From: Carettochelys insculpta
Taxonomy: Eukaryota > Chordata > Testudines > Carettochelyidae
Direction of reading: 5' to 3'
Assembly (NCBI RefSeq): GCF_033958435.1
Contig: NC_134161.1
Span: 12,090,001-12,154,000, forward strand
Length of the DNA stretch: 64,000 nt
The notes under the pieces were generated by a model. That model saw only the letters and a program-made list of their open reading frames with translations, was not told where the DNA came from and ran no database searches. Numbering within the stretch: position 1 is the stretch's first letter; each line of letters starts with the position of its first letter. Positions 31,601 to 42,710 of the stretch are shown here, in pieces. The translations under genes and the position numbers were made by a program.

Positions 31601-33608
31601 GAGAGAAGAGCAGGATCTTGCAGCCATTTGCTCGTGCAAGAGAAGCCCACTGACAGCCAAGAGGGCTGCTTGGGTGTATAGGGAGCTGTTACATCCTTAA
31701 AAGTTGCAGGTGTGGCTCTCATTGAGTCAGATCCTACCATGTAGTGCCCAGCTGACTTCGGGGGCTGGTGGAGGATTTTCCTTTCCCATGAGAAACCTGA
31801 GGGGGTGGATAGTCATCCTGATCCACCTTCACCCAGCCCCAACATGGCCACACCGTTGCTTGGGGTAAGCCCTTGGTGACCTACTACTACTACTTAACTC
31901 TTGTACTCCATGTGGAGCATGGGTCATCTACAAGTCTCCTCCGCTTCACTCTGCCTTGGGACAAAACTTCAAGCTGGCCCCAGGAGTACCCCAGTTGTTG
32001 TCCTTCAGTCTCAGTACACCTTCTCCATGTTGTCCAAGGTCTTCCTCTTTTGCATTTTCCTTGCAGGTTCCATATGAGAGCTTGATGGACTATGCTTCAT
32101 GATGGTTTTCTGAGAGTGACCACCCACTGTTATAACCACTCTGCATTGCTGGGGCATATTAGAGCAACCTTTAGGCTGCTCAAAAGCATTACCATTTGGG
32201 CAGAGAGACCCAGGATTATGGACTCAAAGGGAGATGGGGTACATAATTGTCTTAAAGATGCTCTTTGCATCTTCCCTCGACAATAAGTCCAAGTGTTTCT
32301 CAGCCCCATGGGAAAATCAGAGCCCTGCTACCTGTTGCATTTGACTACATTTATCCAGCAAACACAAAATAATAATTTTATTTATGACATGCCACAGTTG
32401 TACATGTCACTTTCAGATTTATACCAGGAGGCTGAAGAAATTATCTTGGAAATCCAGAACGTTAGTGGCTCAGTGGGAGGTTATTAAACAGGACTGGTCT
32501 TTGCTCTCCTTGCTACAAATCAATATTGTTTTTTAATATAGATATATAATTCTGTTTCTTGAGGCTTGGTTGGGAACTTAGTTTGTTACAGGAACACTTA
32601 GAAAGTCAGTGCATGGTCACGCATTGCTTCCTCACCTGCATGTGAGCAGGGCTAAACCAGGCACCAGAGACATCTATTGATGTCAGACAGAAGCATGCCA
32701 TCAGCCATCTAGTGGTATTTTATAAGCATGCAGCATTAACCCAGCACTCTACAATTCACTCCGGTCCGAATTTTAATAGGGAGTCGCAGGGTACAGAGGA
32801 GAAACTGAGTAGACTAAAATAAAACTAGATCCAAAACTTCCCCTGAATTATTTGTGAGCTAAGGAGTAGTTTGGTTAAATGTGAAAAACCACAGACAAAA
32901 TGTTTCCAGTTGGAGGGTTTTATGATTCTTTTCCTATTTACTTCTCCCGTATATTCACCCAGAGTCATGCTGTCTGACCTAGCACAATGGAGCCCAGTAA
33001 TAGGGCTTTCCCAAATCTGGGTCCAGGTGCTGCAGGAAAACAAGCTTTTCACTGTGGAGGTTTTCTTACTAAGTCTCCCCCTTCCTGCAGTCTGAGAGTA
33101 CAACTCTCCAGTCAGAACCCTGCAGCTGAGACTCCCCAGGCTCACTGCCTGGAAATGAAGGCAAGTCAGACTGAACAATTCAATTCACACCAATCCTCCT
33201 GCTCTTTCGCACCCCTCCCCTTGCCTGCAATTATGTTACCCTTGCACCCCTAGTTCCTAGTCACACACTGTTGTCATATGGCACCTGGATTGAGACTTCA
33301 GCTCATAAAGGGGAGAAACTCCACCCAGGACTCTCGAAACCAGTGCAGAGCCCAACCCTGCTGAGGCTTTTGGGCATTTTGACAAAGGAGTGTCAGGATA
33401 GAAGCTGGCAGCAGATGGTCCCTTGTGAAATAGAGAGCTCAACTCAAGGCTCACCTGGGAAATTGGAGACTCAGGTTCAGTTCTTGGCCTGAGGCAGAGA
33501 CAGTCATTGGTTGTGGTTGTCCCCCACTGCAAGTGAGGACGTGATTTGGAAAGCTGTAGGATTGCCTGGTTGGGGCTCTCCTACTCCCTCCCTTACAAGC
33601 TGTTCCAC
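28641..33608. other. Unique-looking sequence, possible conserved non-coding blocks
   Basis: Repeat-poor compared with the rest. AT-rich blocks without repeat character at 30245-30480 and 31215-31400 are candidates for conserved non-coding elements. A polypyrimidine tract plus TTTTAG at 29704-29727 looks like an acceptor, but no supported exon follows. Poly-T at 30988-31002 and a CT microsatellite at 31509-31523. Confidence 0.35.
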
Positions 33609-33798
33609 TTCATATAAATAATAACAGAGGGAAAGCCATGCTAGTCTATATACTATCAAAATAAAAAAGCAGCAACGTAGCACTTTCAAGACTAACACAA
33701 TAATTTATTATAATAAATAATTTAAATAATATAATAATTTATTATTTTGTTAAACTTGGAAGTGCTACTTTTCTGCTTTTTTGTTTTCATATAAATAA
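33609..33798. mobile_element. Fold-back retroposed element with perfect 13-bp target duplication
   Basis: TTCATATAAATAA occurs at 33609-33621 and again at 33786-33798, bounding about 164 bp. Inside, the left arm (33657-33710; AAAAAGCAGCAACGTAGCAC, then TTCAAGACTAACACAATAA) returns inverted in the right arm (33731-33784; AATTTATTATTTTGTTAAAC, then TTGGAAGTGCTAC), leaving an AT-rich loop. The left portion (TAACAGAGGGAAAGCCATGC) matches a family also seen at 61.19 kb. A long target duplication indicates LINE-type insertion. Confidence 0.8.
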
Positions 33799-33829
33799 CT
33801 ACAGCAGCATTAAAGCAGGGACCTCACCT

Positions 33830-34230
33830 CAGTTCTCTCACCACCTAGGTAAGAGCACTAACCACTAGGATACATAGCTAGTCCTACTATCACCCCCGAT
33901 CCAACTACTGCCTGTTGTCAAACACACCCATGATCACTCATGATGATAAAGAACAGCCCCGGGGCCAGGGAGAGACCGACTGATTCTACAACCTGGTAGT
34001 TAGCGAGCAGAGCTAAGAAGCGGCAAAACCAGGTCCCCCCAATTGCACTTTATTTGTAAAAAGTAGAAGAGTTTCAACAAGCAAGACTGAGCAAACTCCA
34101 CACCAGCATAGCTCAGTGCATAGGCCACTTACCCTTCTTGCACGGCTGAAAGAGGGGAGAATCAAACCATAGATCTCCCTACTCCAGATGCCTTCCCTAA
34201 CCGCTGGCTTAAAGATTATAACGTTGGCCC
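33830..34230. repeat. Possible old SINE-like fragments
   Basis: AAGAGCACTAACCACTAGGA at 33850 and GCCTTCCCTAACCGCTGGCT at 34190 share a CYAACCRCTRGS word. GCATAGCTCAGTGCATAGGC at 34107 is tRNA-head-like. They may be pieces of one old SINE type, but boundaries cannot be drawn. Confidence 0.25.
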
Positions 34231-35412
34231 GACCTCCTCCTGCAGCTCTTTTGGGATTCAAGTCTTTGCTTTTGTTAGAGGCTTCAAAACCTAAATGACT
34301 GTGTTTCTGGTCAAAACACAACATTCTTTTTCAATCTTATCATGATATCAACCTGACGTTTTATTGGCTTTTTCTTTCACTCAAATATTTCTGGGAAAAC
34401 GGGTCATTCTTCCTGCTCCTAGCACTTGCCAGCAAACCAAAATATCCTGTGCTCTCCCACTTCTGCTCTCGGGAGCTCCTCCCAGAACAAGCCTGTGGCT
34501 CTTTATGAGTTTCATATTTTGTTGGTCATAAAGGAACAGTGCTTCACTTCATAAGGCACCATGGCAGATAAATCATTCCCACTAAGTAACAAAAACCAGG
34601 CTTACCACTGTTGCAGAGTCAATTTTACTTTGTTTGCCAGCCTATTTGACCCTCACAGCACTCCCCGTCCAAAAATAATATTAATAATAACCAGGCTTTT
34701 AAGCAAGAGGCTTGATCTGAAGCTGAAATTTTTGAGAAATGATCTCAGAAATTAAATTCCCGGGGTACCATCTTTGAGTTAAAAGGCCCAGTCGCCTCTG
34801 AATTCTGGGAATTGAGTATAATTACATGGAAATTGACAAGGCACAAATGCCAAGAATTCTGTTAACCTTTAATATCTCAAAAAAACTCTCCCCTTGTAAT
34901 TATCTCTTTCCTTTGTCTTAAATGTTACTGATGAATATTTAGTGGGAAAAGCAAATAAAAGGAAGCTGAGGGGTGATGGAAACTGGAGCCCTGTGTAGAA
35001 CAAGCTCTACAAACTCTGTGACTTGAGACTGGCTCTCTGCAGGAGCCCAGATCTGAATATTCATGCAATGCAGATTGTGAGCAGAGCAGGCTGCTAGGTG
35101 GGGGCAGATCCATGTGCCCACATGTAGACCCGGATGGTTCGTCCATATAGAGGCGTTTGCAGGATGGAGGCCTTGGAATCTTGGTTTTGTCTCCACAGCA
35201 GATTGAAGCAAACCCACTATTCAAACACCTTCCCAAGCTTCCTGTATTTCTCCTGTCCTGATTCAGCTCCACTCAGGTGAATGGGAAATGCATAAAGAGG
35301 TCCCATTTGACCCCAATTGCGGAGAAACAGCCACACTTTGTGGTATTTTTCCCAACGCACCTCGACTAGGAACCTGTGCACATTTCCACTGTTCCAGGTG
35401 TAAAACAACCCC
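34231..35412. other. No recognisable feature
   Basis: AT-rich in 34500-34930. No exon, RNA gene or named repeat. Confidence 0.4.
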
Positions 35413-35420
35413 TTCCCCAT

Positions 35421-35606
35421 CAGTGATCCCTCCAATTTTTCCACCCATGGGCAGAATAAGTTTGCTATGTGCACCAAGGCACATGTACGATATGCACCAC
35501 CAATAGAAACACAAGCTGCTGGCTGTGGGCACTCTGCTAAACAGCTGGGCGGCACCTGAATCTCTCCTGGGCAGCCGCCCAAGTGCTCAGCTTACAGGGA
35601 ACCCTG
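35421..35606. mobile_element. hAT-like MITE, copy 3
   Basis: It starts CAGTGATCCCTCC and ends ACAGGGAACCCTG. Flanks TTCCCCAT and CTCCCAAT agree at 6 of 8 positions, a decayed 8-bp target duplication. The interior shares ATGTGCACCAAGGCACATG, TGCACCACCAATAGAAAC and GCTCAGCTTACAGGGAA with the other copies. Confidence 0.75.
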
Positions 35607-35643
35607 CTCCCAATACTCACTATGTGGGAAGACTTAAAAAACC

Positions 35644-35903
35644 GAGGCTATGTTTACACTTGGAGCTGCGTGTGTGATTCCAGCTAGCCCAGACACGTGC
35701 GGCCACTAGTGTGGGGTCATGGTAGCACCAGCAGTGGCAAGTGGTGACATGGGCTAGTTGCTCTGAATACAAATCTGCCTGGACTCCAGGGTATGTAGTC
35801 AGGGCTCTGTTTGCTGCTGTCGCTCCAGTGCTATGGTTAGCCTTGTGCTTTGTGTAGGCAAGCCGGGAATCACACACCTCACTCCAGGGTATATGTAGCC
35901 TAA
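35644..35903. mobile_element. MITE with about 38-bp TIR, GAGGCTATGTTTACACTTGG type
   Basis: The left end GAGGCTATGTTTACACTTGG continues AGCTGCGTGTGTGATTCC. The reverse complement of the right end is TTAGGCTACATATACCCTGG, then AGTGAGGTGTGTGATTCCC. The two ends align over about 38 bases. Length about 260 bp, no coding capacity. This is the clearest member of the GGCTATGTCTACAC group here. Confidence 0.75.
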
Positions 35904-36982
35904 GTCGATTATGGACACGGTCCCTTGCTCCTGTAGGATCAAAGCCAAAGGGGCACTTACTTAAAGAGACAGGACAGAGAATGAAATACAGAAGATTAGA
36001 TCATTGCACAAAAACTTAACTCCACTCAGCAAAGGTCAGAGGAGCTAGTTCGGCAGTGACACAGAAAGGAAGCACATGCCAAAGCCTGCAATCTGCTTCA
36101 CCAAGACATGGATCCAATCATCCCCCAAGTCTACAAGTGTCTAGCTGTTGCTTTGGACTCAGGCCCATTCCTAGTGCAAACACTGAGAAACATCTTCTGG
36201 GAACTACCCCTCACTGAACCTAGTTAGTTCTGACCTCAGTGCACAGCAGATGCTTGCTCTTTCTCAGTCTTAAAACGAAAAGAGCTTTCTAATCTCCAAG
36301 CTGCTTTTATGCCTCTTTAAAGGGTTATAAAAGCTGTCGTTATATTCCAATAAAGCAATACAAAAACAACCTTTTTGCAGTTCAATAAAAGTGGTTAACT
36401 TTTCCCCTCCATTAACATTGCTTTCTGCAGACGTGTCTGCACACACCGGCTGCAGAGTGCTTGAGGGCCGCTCCCAGAGGCCTTCAGGGTCTTGCAAAGA
36501 AGCAAAGGAACGAGGCTGAATTTGTGAGCAAAGCCAATGACACAGGAGCAGGACTTCCAAGCCAAAGCAGAAGGCAGAGGTGTGTGTAATGATGGGGGGA
36601 GACAGGTTGCCATGTAAACGCAAACCACCATGGAAATGAGATGAGCACAAAGCAACCGGCCCTGCAGAGATATGTCTTCTTTTGTCAGTTGTTTTCTTCA
36701 GGAGGTAAGATCCTCCACCTTTAAAATAGGCACCATGCACAACTAAAGGAATAAGCTGTGGCTTTAAAAGATTAAAATTAGAATGGTCTAAGCCCTGGAC
36801 AATGCAGTACCTTGGGTGGGAGTGATGGACGAAGTAATCCAACAGATTACTGTGATTGCTTTGAGCCACACCCTGACATCTGCACTATGACAAAACGTCT
36901 CTTAGAGTTAATGGATCTTTAAGAAAGCTCTTCAAAGCTTGTACTATGATTGACAAGTGCCCACACAGTGTGCTGTAGAGTG
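35904..36982. other. No recognisable gene
   Basis: A 199-codon minus-strand frame spans 36270-36869 but has no recognisable domain, codon bias or splice context, and I do not call it a gene. Confidence 0.4.
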
Positions 36983-37309
36983 CAGGGTGAGCAAACGGGG
37001 GGAGGGGGGGCCTTCAGGGCGAGCATAAGTGGGGGTGCAGCACAATCAGCTGCTGGGTCTCAGGCTCATCCATCTCATTAAAAATGTTGACATATGGTTC
37101 TGTTTTATGTCTGTGTATTCACATTTATATTTCGATTGATAAAGATTTTACTTTCTATAAATTTATTGTCTTACACGTACTGAAAGGGTTTTTTTTATAT
37201 CAACATAAGCAAAATTTCCATTGGTTTGGATTATATTAGATGGGTTGTGGGGGCCCTGCTAATTGCAGGGACAAAAAGTGGGACCCGACGTAAAAACTTG
37301 CTCACCCCT
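36983..37309. mobile_element. Non-autonomous DNA transposon with CAGGGTGAGCAA ends
   Basis: The left end CAGGGTGAGCAAACG and the reverse complement of the right end, AGGGGTGAGCAAGTTTTTAC, form a short TIR. The element is about 327 bp, G-rich at the left and AT-rich centrally. Ends of this form suggest hAT, but the 8-base flanks do not match. Confidence 0.5.
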
Positions 37310-37812
37310 CGGCTACTGGATAGGATGCTTGTCTGGAAGTAAAAGGACCCTAGATTTCATCCCCAGATCTGCCTCTCACCGGCTGTATGACCTTCAGTGA
37401 CTCACTTCCCTGCTCCACGCCCACTTCACCACGCGCCCTTTGTCACCTCTATATGGATTTTAAGGTCTTTGCAGATGGTATCTTCCCTTCCTGTGTGTCT
37501 ATATTGTGCCTCTAGACATAGCACCACTTGCACAACCAGCCTAAAGTTTGCAGTCACTTTTCCCCAAAAGTCCATCTTCCCTTGTAACTCCAACAAAGCA
37601 GATCTAACCAGTCCCCATGCGTATCAATCACCCCCTCCAGGCAGGCAGCCCAGGAACTTTGTTACTTTCACAACAGCTTGTTCTGCAGTGCTTATATAGC
37701 TCACATGAAGCGAGCTGGTTTGAATTTCGTTCGTCATTCATCTCCCAGCACCAGCAAAAGGAAAAGCAGCAGAATACAGACTAGAGAAGCAAGTTTGTTG
37801 GTGGTGGTCTAT

Positions 37813-38437
37813 GAGGCTATGTCGACACAGAAGTGTTATTTAGGAATAAGCTATTCCTGAAGAGCTTTTCCAGAATAGTTTATATCAAAATAGTGCTTCT
37901 TCACACAAAGGCTACATTGACACCAGGGAGTTTTGTAGACAAAACTCGTGGAGCATCTGAACACAAAATGCATTTTGTTGACAGAAACTGTCAACAAAAA
38001 AGCCATCTAGATGCTCCGGGGGGCCCAAAGATTGATCTGCTTTTATGTGTAGACGCGATCTGTCGACAGAGGTTTTGTTGGAACATCTCTACCAACAGTA
38101 GCTTCTGCAGACAGATGCTTCGAGTGTAGACATAGTCAAAATGTGTGTTGACAGAGCACTCAGCTATTTTGAAATAGAGCATCCACACACAATAGAGCCT
38201 ATATCAGATTAAAGCCCATGGCAGCAGTATAGCTTATTTCAAAATAGCCCCTGTACAATTACCTATTTGAGCATAGGTGCTATTCATTGTAGAATAAGGT
38301 TTACAGAATTCAAAATAAGCTGCCTGTTACTTTGAAATTATTTTCAAACAGCAGTTTTGTTGTGTAGACGCTTGCAACTTTATTTCTGGAGAGCAGCCAT
38401 TATTCTGAAATAACTTTGCTGTGTAGACACACACTTA
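37813..38437. mobile_element. DNA transposon with TIR TGTCKACACAG, containing a nested element
   Basis: The left end GGCTATGTCGACACAGAAGT continues GTTATTTAGGAATAAG. The reverse complement of the right end is AAGTGTGTGTCTACACAGCA, then AAGTTATTTCAGAATAA. The match extends for about 35 bases. The interior has further AATAAGCT- and GAAATA-rich inverted pieces. A second TIR-bounded unit interrupts it at 37909-38137. Confidence 0.65.
37909..38137. mobile_element. Nested MITE inside the 37.8-38.4 kb element
   Basis: The left end AGGCTACATTGACACC and the reverse complement of the right end, GACTATGTCTACACTCGAAG, are imperfect TIRs. The interior is rich in GTTGACAGA/TCTGTCGACA words. The flanks are AAA and AAAA, which could be a 3-base duplication but proves nothing. 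Confidence 0.5.
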
Positions 38438-38807
38438 GTGAGCAGAAAGTTCTACCGACCTGGGGTTTGCATGCTGGGATGAAGTCAGGAGTCACCGCAA
38501 AATAAGTACATACCGGGTTCATAAATGAGGCATATATTACATGGAGAGTTATCATGGGAGGAACTCCGAACCCAGTGACAAAGGACTTAAGGTCTTGCTA
38601 CTTTGAGGAGATGCTCCTCATGGCCCTGCCAATACCTGCACACACAGCCCCCCTTAAACCTCAAGCCTTATGTCTTCTTATTGGACTGAGCTATTGATCA
38701 ACGGATCTCAGCTTCTGCGATGCCATTGGTGAGAGACTAAACCAAACCTTGATCAGCAGAGCCGATTACAGATGTCACATAAAAAGTCACCAATTGTAAA
38801 TGCTGTA

Positions 38808-38821
38808 CTTTTTTTTTTTTT
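38808..38821. repeat. Poly-T tract
   Basis: About 13 consecutive T residues just outside the 3' end of the RTE-like element below. No direct link to it can be shown. Confidence 0.8.
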
Positions 38822-38889
38822 GATCCTGCAGTGCCTGGATATGATAACTCTCAAAGTAATTAAGAGTTGCACAGTAGTTTGCTGCCAGG

Positions 38890-40275
38890 ACAATCTGTCC
38901 TGAGCTAGAGTTTACAGATATTTGGGAGATATGTTGTCTGACTTCACATTGGCCTTTAAGGTGTCTTTATAGCTGTTACACTGACCACTGATAGGGTGCT
39001 TTCCATTGGCAAGCTGGCCATAGAAAATCATCTTTGGTGTCCATGTATCATCCATCCTCTTAACGTGGCCAATCCAGTGAAAGTGTCTGCTCATAAGCCC
39101 AAGCATTGCTTCCATGCCTATGACAACACACAGCTTAAGAACCTTTGTGTTAGTTTTGAACCACCAATTCACACAGGTGATCTTCCTCAGACAGTGCACA
39201 TGGAACTGGTCGAGTTTCAAAACATGGCAGCGATATATCATCCAAGACTCCGAGCCATACAGCAGGATATTCAGGACAAGTGTCTCATAAAACTGCTCCC
39301 TTGGTATGGAGTTTAATATTATGATCATTCCATAGATGTTTGGTCAATTTTCCAAAGGCAGCACTGGCTTCAGCTAATTGTGCAGCTACATCATGATCCA
39401 TGTTTATACTAGAGGACAGTACACTTCTGAGGAAGCAGAACTTGTCAACAGCCTCAAGGACTGTACCAGCAGCAGGGATCACTTGAGTGTCAGGCTCTTT
39501 CCAAACAGGCTGAGCTATAACTTCCGACTTTTTGAAGCTCACTGTGAGTCCAAAGCAGTGAGCAGAAATAACAAAGCGATCAAAAAGCTCCTATGCATTC
39601 TTCACTGAATGAGTCAACAATCCAGAGTCATGAGCAAACAGAAGGTCACAGATTGTTGTAGTAACCACTTTAGTGTGAGCTTGCAGTCTCCGGAGACTGA
39701 AAATACTCTCATCTGTTTGGAACTGAATAGCTATGCCCTATGAGCAGTCCTTAACAGCAAATAACAGCACCATTGAAAAGTAGATGCTGAACAGGAGAGG
39801 TGCAAGGACACATCTTTGCTTTGTACCATTTGATATTTCAAAGGTGCTGATGTCCCTCCATTGTTAAGGACGTGATTAGGCATGCTATCATGAGAAGATA
39901 AATGGCGATAAATTTTCCAGGACAGCCATTTCACCCAAGTATTTTCTAGAGCCATTTCTGTTGATTGTGTCAAACACCTTGGTCAAGTCAATGAAGATCA
40001 TGTAGAGGTCTGGATGTTGTTCTCTACGTGTCTCTTGTATCTGTCTGGCTGAACACATCATATTGGCAATGCCTCAACCAGCATGAAAACCACACTGGCT
40101 TTCAGTAATGATGCCATTTATGAACACATGTAGGGAAAACCATTTGCAAAGAATGAGGGCCAGGATCTTACCAGCTACAGAGAGCAGAGAGATGCCCCCA
40201 ATGGTCCTCACAACATGCACAGTCACTTTTACCCTTGTATATGTGTACAGCCAAGGCATCTTGGTTGCCCCTTAG
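38890..40275 (-). pseudogene. RTE-like retrotransposon reverse transcriptase and C-terminal part, decayed
   Basis: Minus-strand fragments in element order: DALAVHIYKGKSD and GISLLSVAGKILALIL near 40.1-40.26 kb, ESQCGFHAG, then VLNNGGTSAPLKYQMVQSKD, a palm region with LLFAHD at 39627-39638, VDKFCFLRSVLSSS (39.45 kb), and LLYGSESWMIYRCHVLKLDQ through HFHWIGHVKRMDD (39.0-39.27 kb). The order matches the RT and C-terminal domain of RTE-type endonuclease/RT proteins in vertebrates. Frameshifts and stops break it, and the catalytic FADD has become FAHD. The 5' part is inverted and lies just above. Confidence 0.85.
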
Positions 40276-40276
40276 C

Positions 40277-40560
40277 CTAAGCATTGGGATATGATTGACT
40301 ACTTCATCATAAAACAAAGATCTTTCTGATGTCAAGGTGACTCATGCAATGCATGGCACTGGCTCCTGGTCTGACCACTACCTGGTATGCAGTGCTGCCT
40401 CCTTGAACCTTGGTCCACTCAAATGTCATCATTCTGCTGTATGCTGGAAAAAGTTGGACGTAGGTAAAATTGAAATACATCCGCCAAGGAACCCAAGTGC
40501 TGTAAGCCAATTTGTCTATGCTGCATGGAAGGGCGTACAGTCATTTGTACCGTTTAGGGC
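40277..40560 (+). pseudogene. Inverted RTE-like endonuclease C-terminal segment
   Basis: The plus strand reads PKHWDMIDYFIIKQRS and then, after a frameshift, SDVKVTHAMHGTGSWSDHYL with a following VCSAASLNLGPL segment. This is the end of an AP-type endonuclease domain, including the SDH motif typical of RTE elements. It lies head-on against the minus-strand RT part at about 40276, so the two halves of one element point in opposite directions. Confidence 0.75.
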
Positions 40561-40599
40561 CAGACCAATCAGGCAGTGAGCTAAGCTGCCATATCCCAA

Positions 40600-41200
40600 T
40601 GGGGGGCGCTCAGAGGAGTCACCTGTGATTGCAGGGACAGCTGTGCACCTCTGGCTAGTCTCTCCGGGAAGCTGGCTCACATGCATTGGTGAGGCCCAAG
40701 CCAGGATTCTGCCTCCTGCCTTCCTCTCCCTATTTCATGCATCCCCCTCCTACTTGATGTAGAGATGGCTAATAGTGACTGAGAGGCAGAGTGTGAGAGC
40801 AAGCAAGCATGTGGATAACAAAAGGAGAGAGAGCCTGTGTGAGTGAGAGAGAAGGGGCCCTGCAGAGATAATTACTAATGGCTCCAGAGACAATTTCTCA
40901 TGCTACAACTTTCTCCTCCCTCCCTTTACCTCCCTTTTATTTTGCGTGCATTGCATTTCGCTCAACAGCCCTGCTCGATCATGCCACATTAGGTGATTTG
41001 TAAGCTGTCAGCAGCAAGTCCCAGAGGTTCCCTGGTTGGGAGCACCAGCCCAGGGGTGAAATTTAGGAAGATGGAGCTGGTAGACCATGACAAAGTCCAG
41101 CAAGGTCCAGCCACTTCCCCTCCAGGTCTGCAAGGTAAGTTCATGGACGACACAAAGGTGCATCAAAGCGATACAGAATGAGATGAAACTTACAAGCAGA
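40600..41200. other. No recognisable feature
   Basis: Flank beyond the inverted endonuclease segment. Short frames only. Confidence 0.4.
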
Positions 41201-41204
41201 ATGA

Positions 41205-41640
41205 TACAATACTAGAATCAGAAAGGTTCTCGAATACTAGAACTCGAGAGGCTAACAAGTCCAGTCCACTCATGCCAGGACCAGGCACCATTTAGATGTT
41301 AATCTAATGCGCTCTTAAATATTTCCACAACTTCTCAAGGCAATTTACTCCAGTGTTTAACCACTCTGACCATTAGATAGTTTTTTCCTAACACCCAGCC
41401 TAAATCCTCCTTGCTTCAATTTGAACCCACAGCTTCTTCTCTTATTATCAGAGGTCAAGGAGAACAATTTTTCCTCTCCTTTCCGTTTACCACACTTTTA
41501 CATACTTGAAAGCTGTTACGTCCCATCTGAGTCTTCTCTTTTCCAAACTAAACAAACCCAGTTCTTATCCTTCCCTCACAGGTCATGTTTTCTAGACCTT
41601 TCATCATTTTTGTTGCTCTTCTCTGAAGAGTTGGTCTAGA
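41205..41640 (-). repeat. CR1 LINE 3' end, minus orientation (older copy)
   Basis: Reverse-complement CR1 words in order: GTCCAGTCCACTCATGCCAG, CTCTTAAATATTTCCACAAC, TTTTTTCCTAACACCCAGCC, TTTGAACCCACAGCTTCTTC, AACTAAACAAACCCAGTTCT and CATTTTTGTTGCTCTTCTCT. It is longer than the other 3' fragments and more diverged. Confidence 0.85.
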
Positions 41641-41869
41641 GTGGGTCTAGAACCTATTAGAGAAAGGAAGGATGGTGCATGGGAGAGATAGAAAGTGAGT
41701 GTGTGGGTATCATATGGGTATCCTTGGATTCGCAGTCAGGGGTCTGAAAACTCTAGCACTGCCACTTTGGAGTGTGCCCAAAGGGGCACAGCCAAGTATC
41801 TCAGGGACCAATTGGCACAATACAATGGTATAATGAGGTGACTAGAAGTTGTTGGCAAATGGGATTTCT

Positions 41870-42710
41870 AATCAGCAGGAAATTATGACATTTCAAAATT
41901 GGTTTTAATTCCAAACAAATGAGAACAAAAAGTCAACATTTCTCCTGAAATGGAATTTCTGGGGGAAAAAAAGGAAGATTTAGAAATTTCAAACCATTAT
42001 AGTAAGCAATATTAAATGAGACACCTATAACATTAAATATCAGATATGGTACAATTCATGTCTTAATATCATAGAAAAGCCTCTGTGCAGTGAATCAACA
42101 CTGGAAAGTTAAAATGCTTTTAAAGAATCCAAATATGTAGATGGAAAAACAAAACAAGAAAGCATCAAATATTTTGACATGTTTGCAGTTAAAATATCAT
42201 TGAAACACTTTCCTGTGAAACCTTCAGATATGAGTGAAAGTTCATTTTCCAAAGGAAAACTCCATTGTAGGAGTAATTCCTAGGAGCTCTAGTGGTTTTT
42301 CAAGAGGTCTGTGAATGATTTGGAGAGCCCCGGCATTAGATCAAGCAGGCATCAGATCATTCCCTAGGGAATGATCACTATGCTGGGACAAGGAATAAGC
42401 CAGCAGAAGCAGAGACAAGTAAGCAGGAATGGGATGGGATTACCTTTGGACGCGGATGCTCAGATCTCACAAAGAAGGTTTCCTTACTGATGTCCACTGC
42501 CTGCCCTTACACACCACGTTCATACAGCTATGACTTTTAGCAGGGTAGGACGATGTTTGATTTTGGCCAAAAATGTTGTGGGTTTCAGGTTTTCCTTTTT
42601 GATGAGATCATAAAAAACTTGTGAAGAAAATGTTAATGGTGTCTCATCAACTTTTTTTTCCTGTTTGGTTGAAACAACAAAAATAAAGTTCTGATCAACT
42701 CTAATAGTTT
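41870..42710. repeat. A/T-rich dispersed repeat pieces
   Basis: Words such as AAATTGGTTTTAATTCC, GAAATGGAATTTCTGG and CAACTTTTTTTTCCTGTTTG, then GTTGAAACAACAAAAATAAA, resemble the diffuse repeat type at 3.0 kb. Two separate pieces (about 41870-41990 and 42545-42705) with unassigned sequence between. Confidence 0.3.

Noticed and set aside
36270..36869. 199-codon minus-strand open frame
   Set aside because: Long for this base composition, but without domain, signal peptide, splice signals or repeat identity. Treated as chance; an RNA-seq check would settle it.
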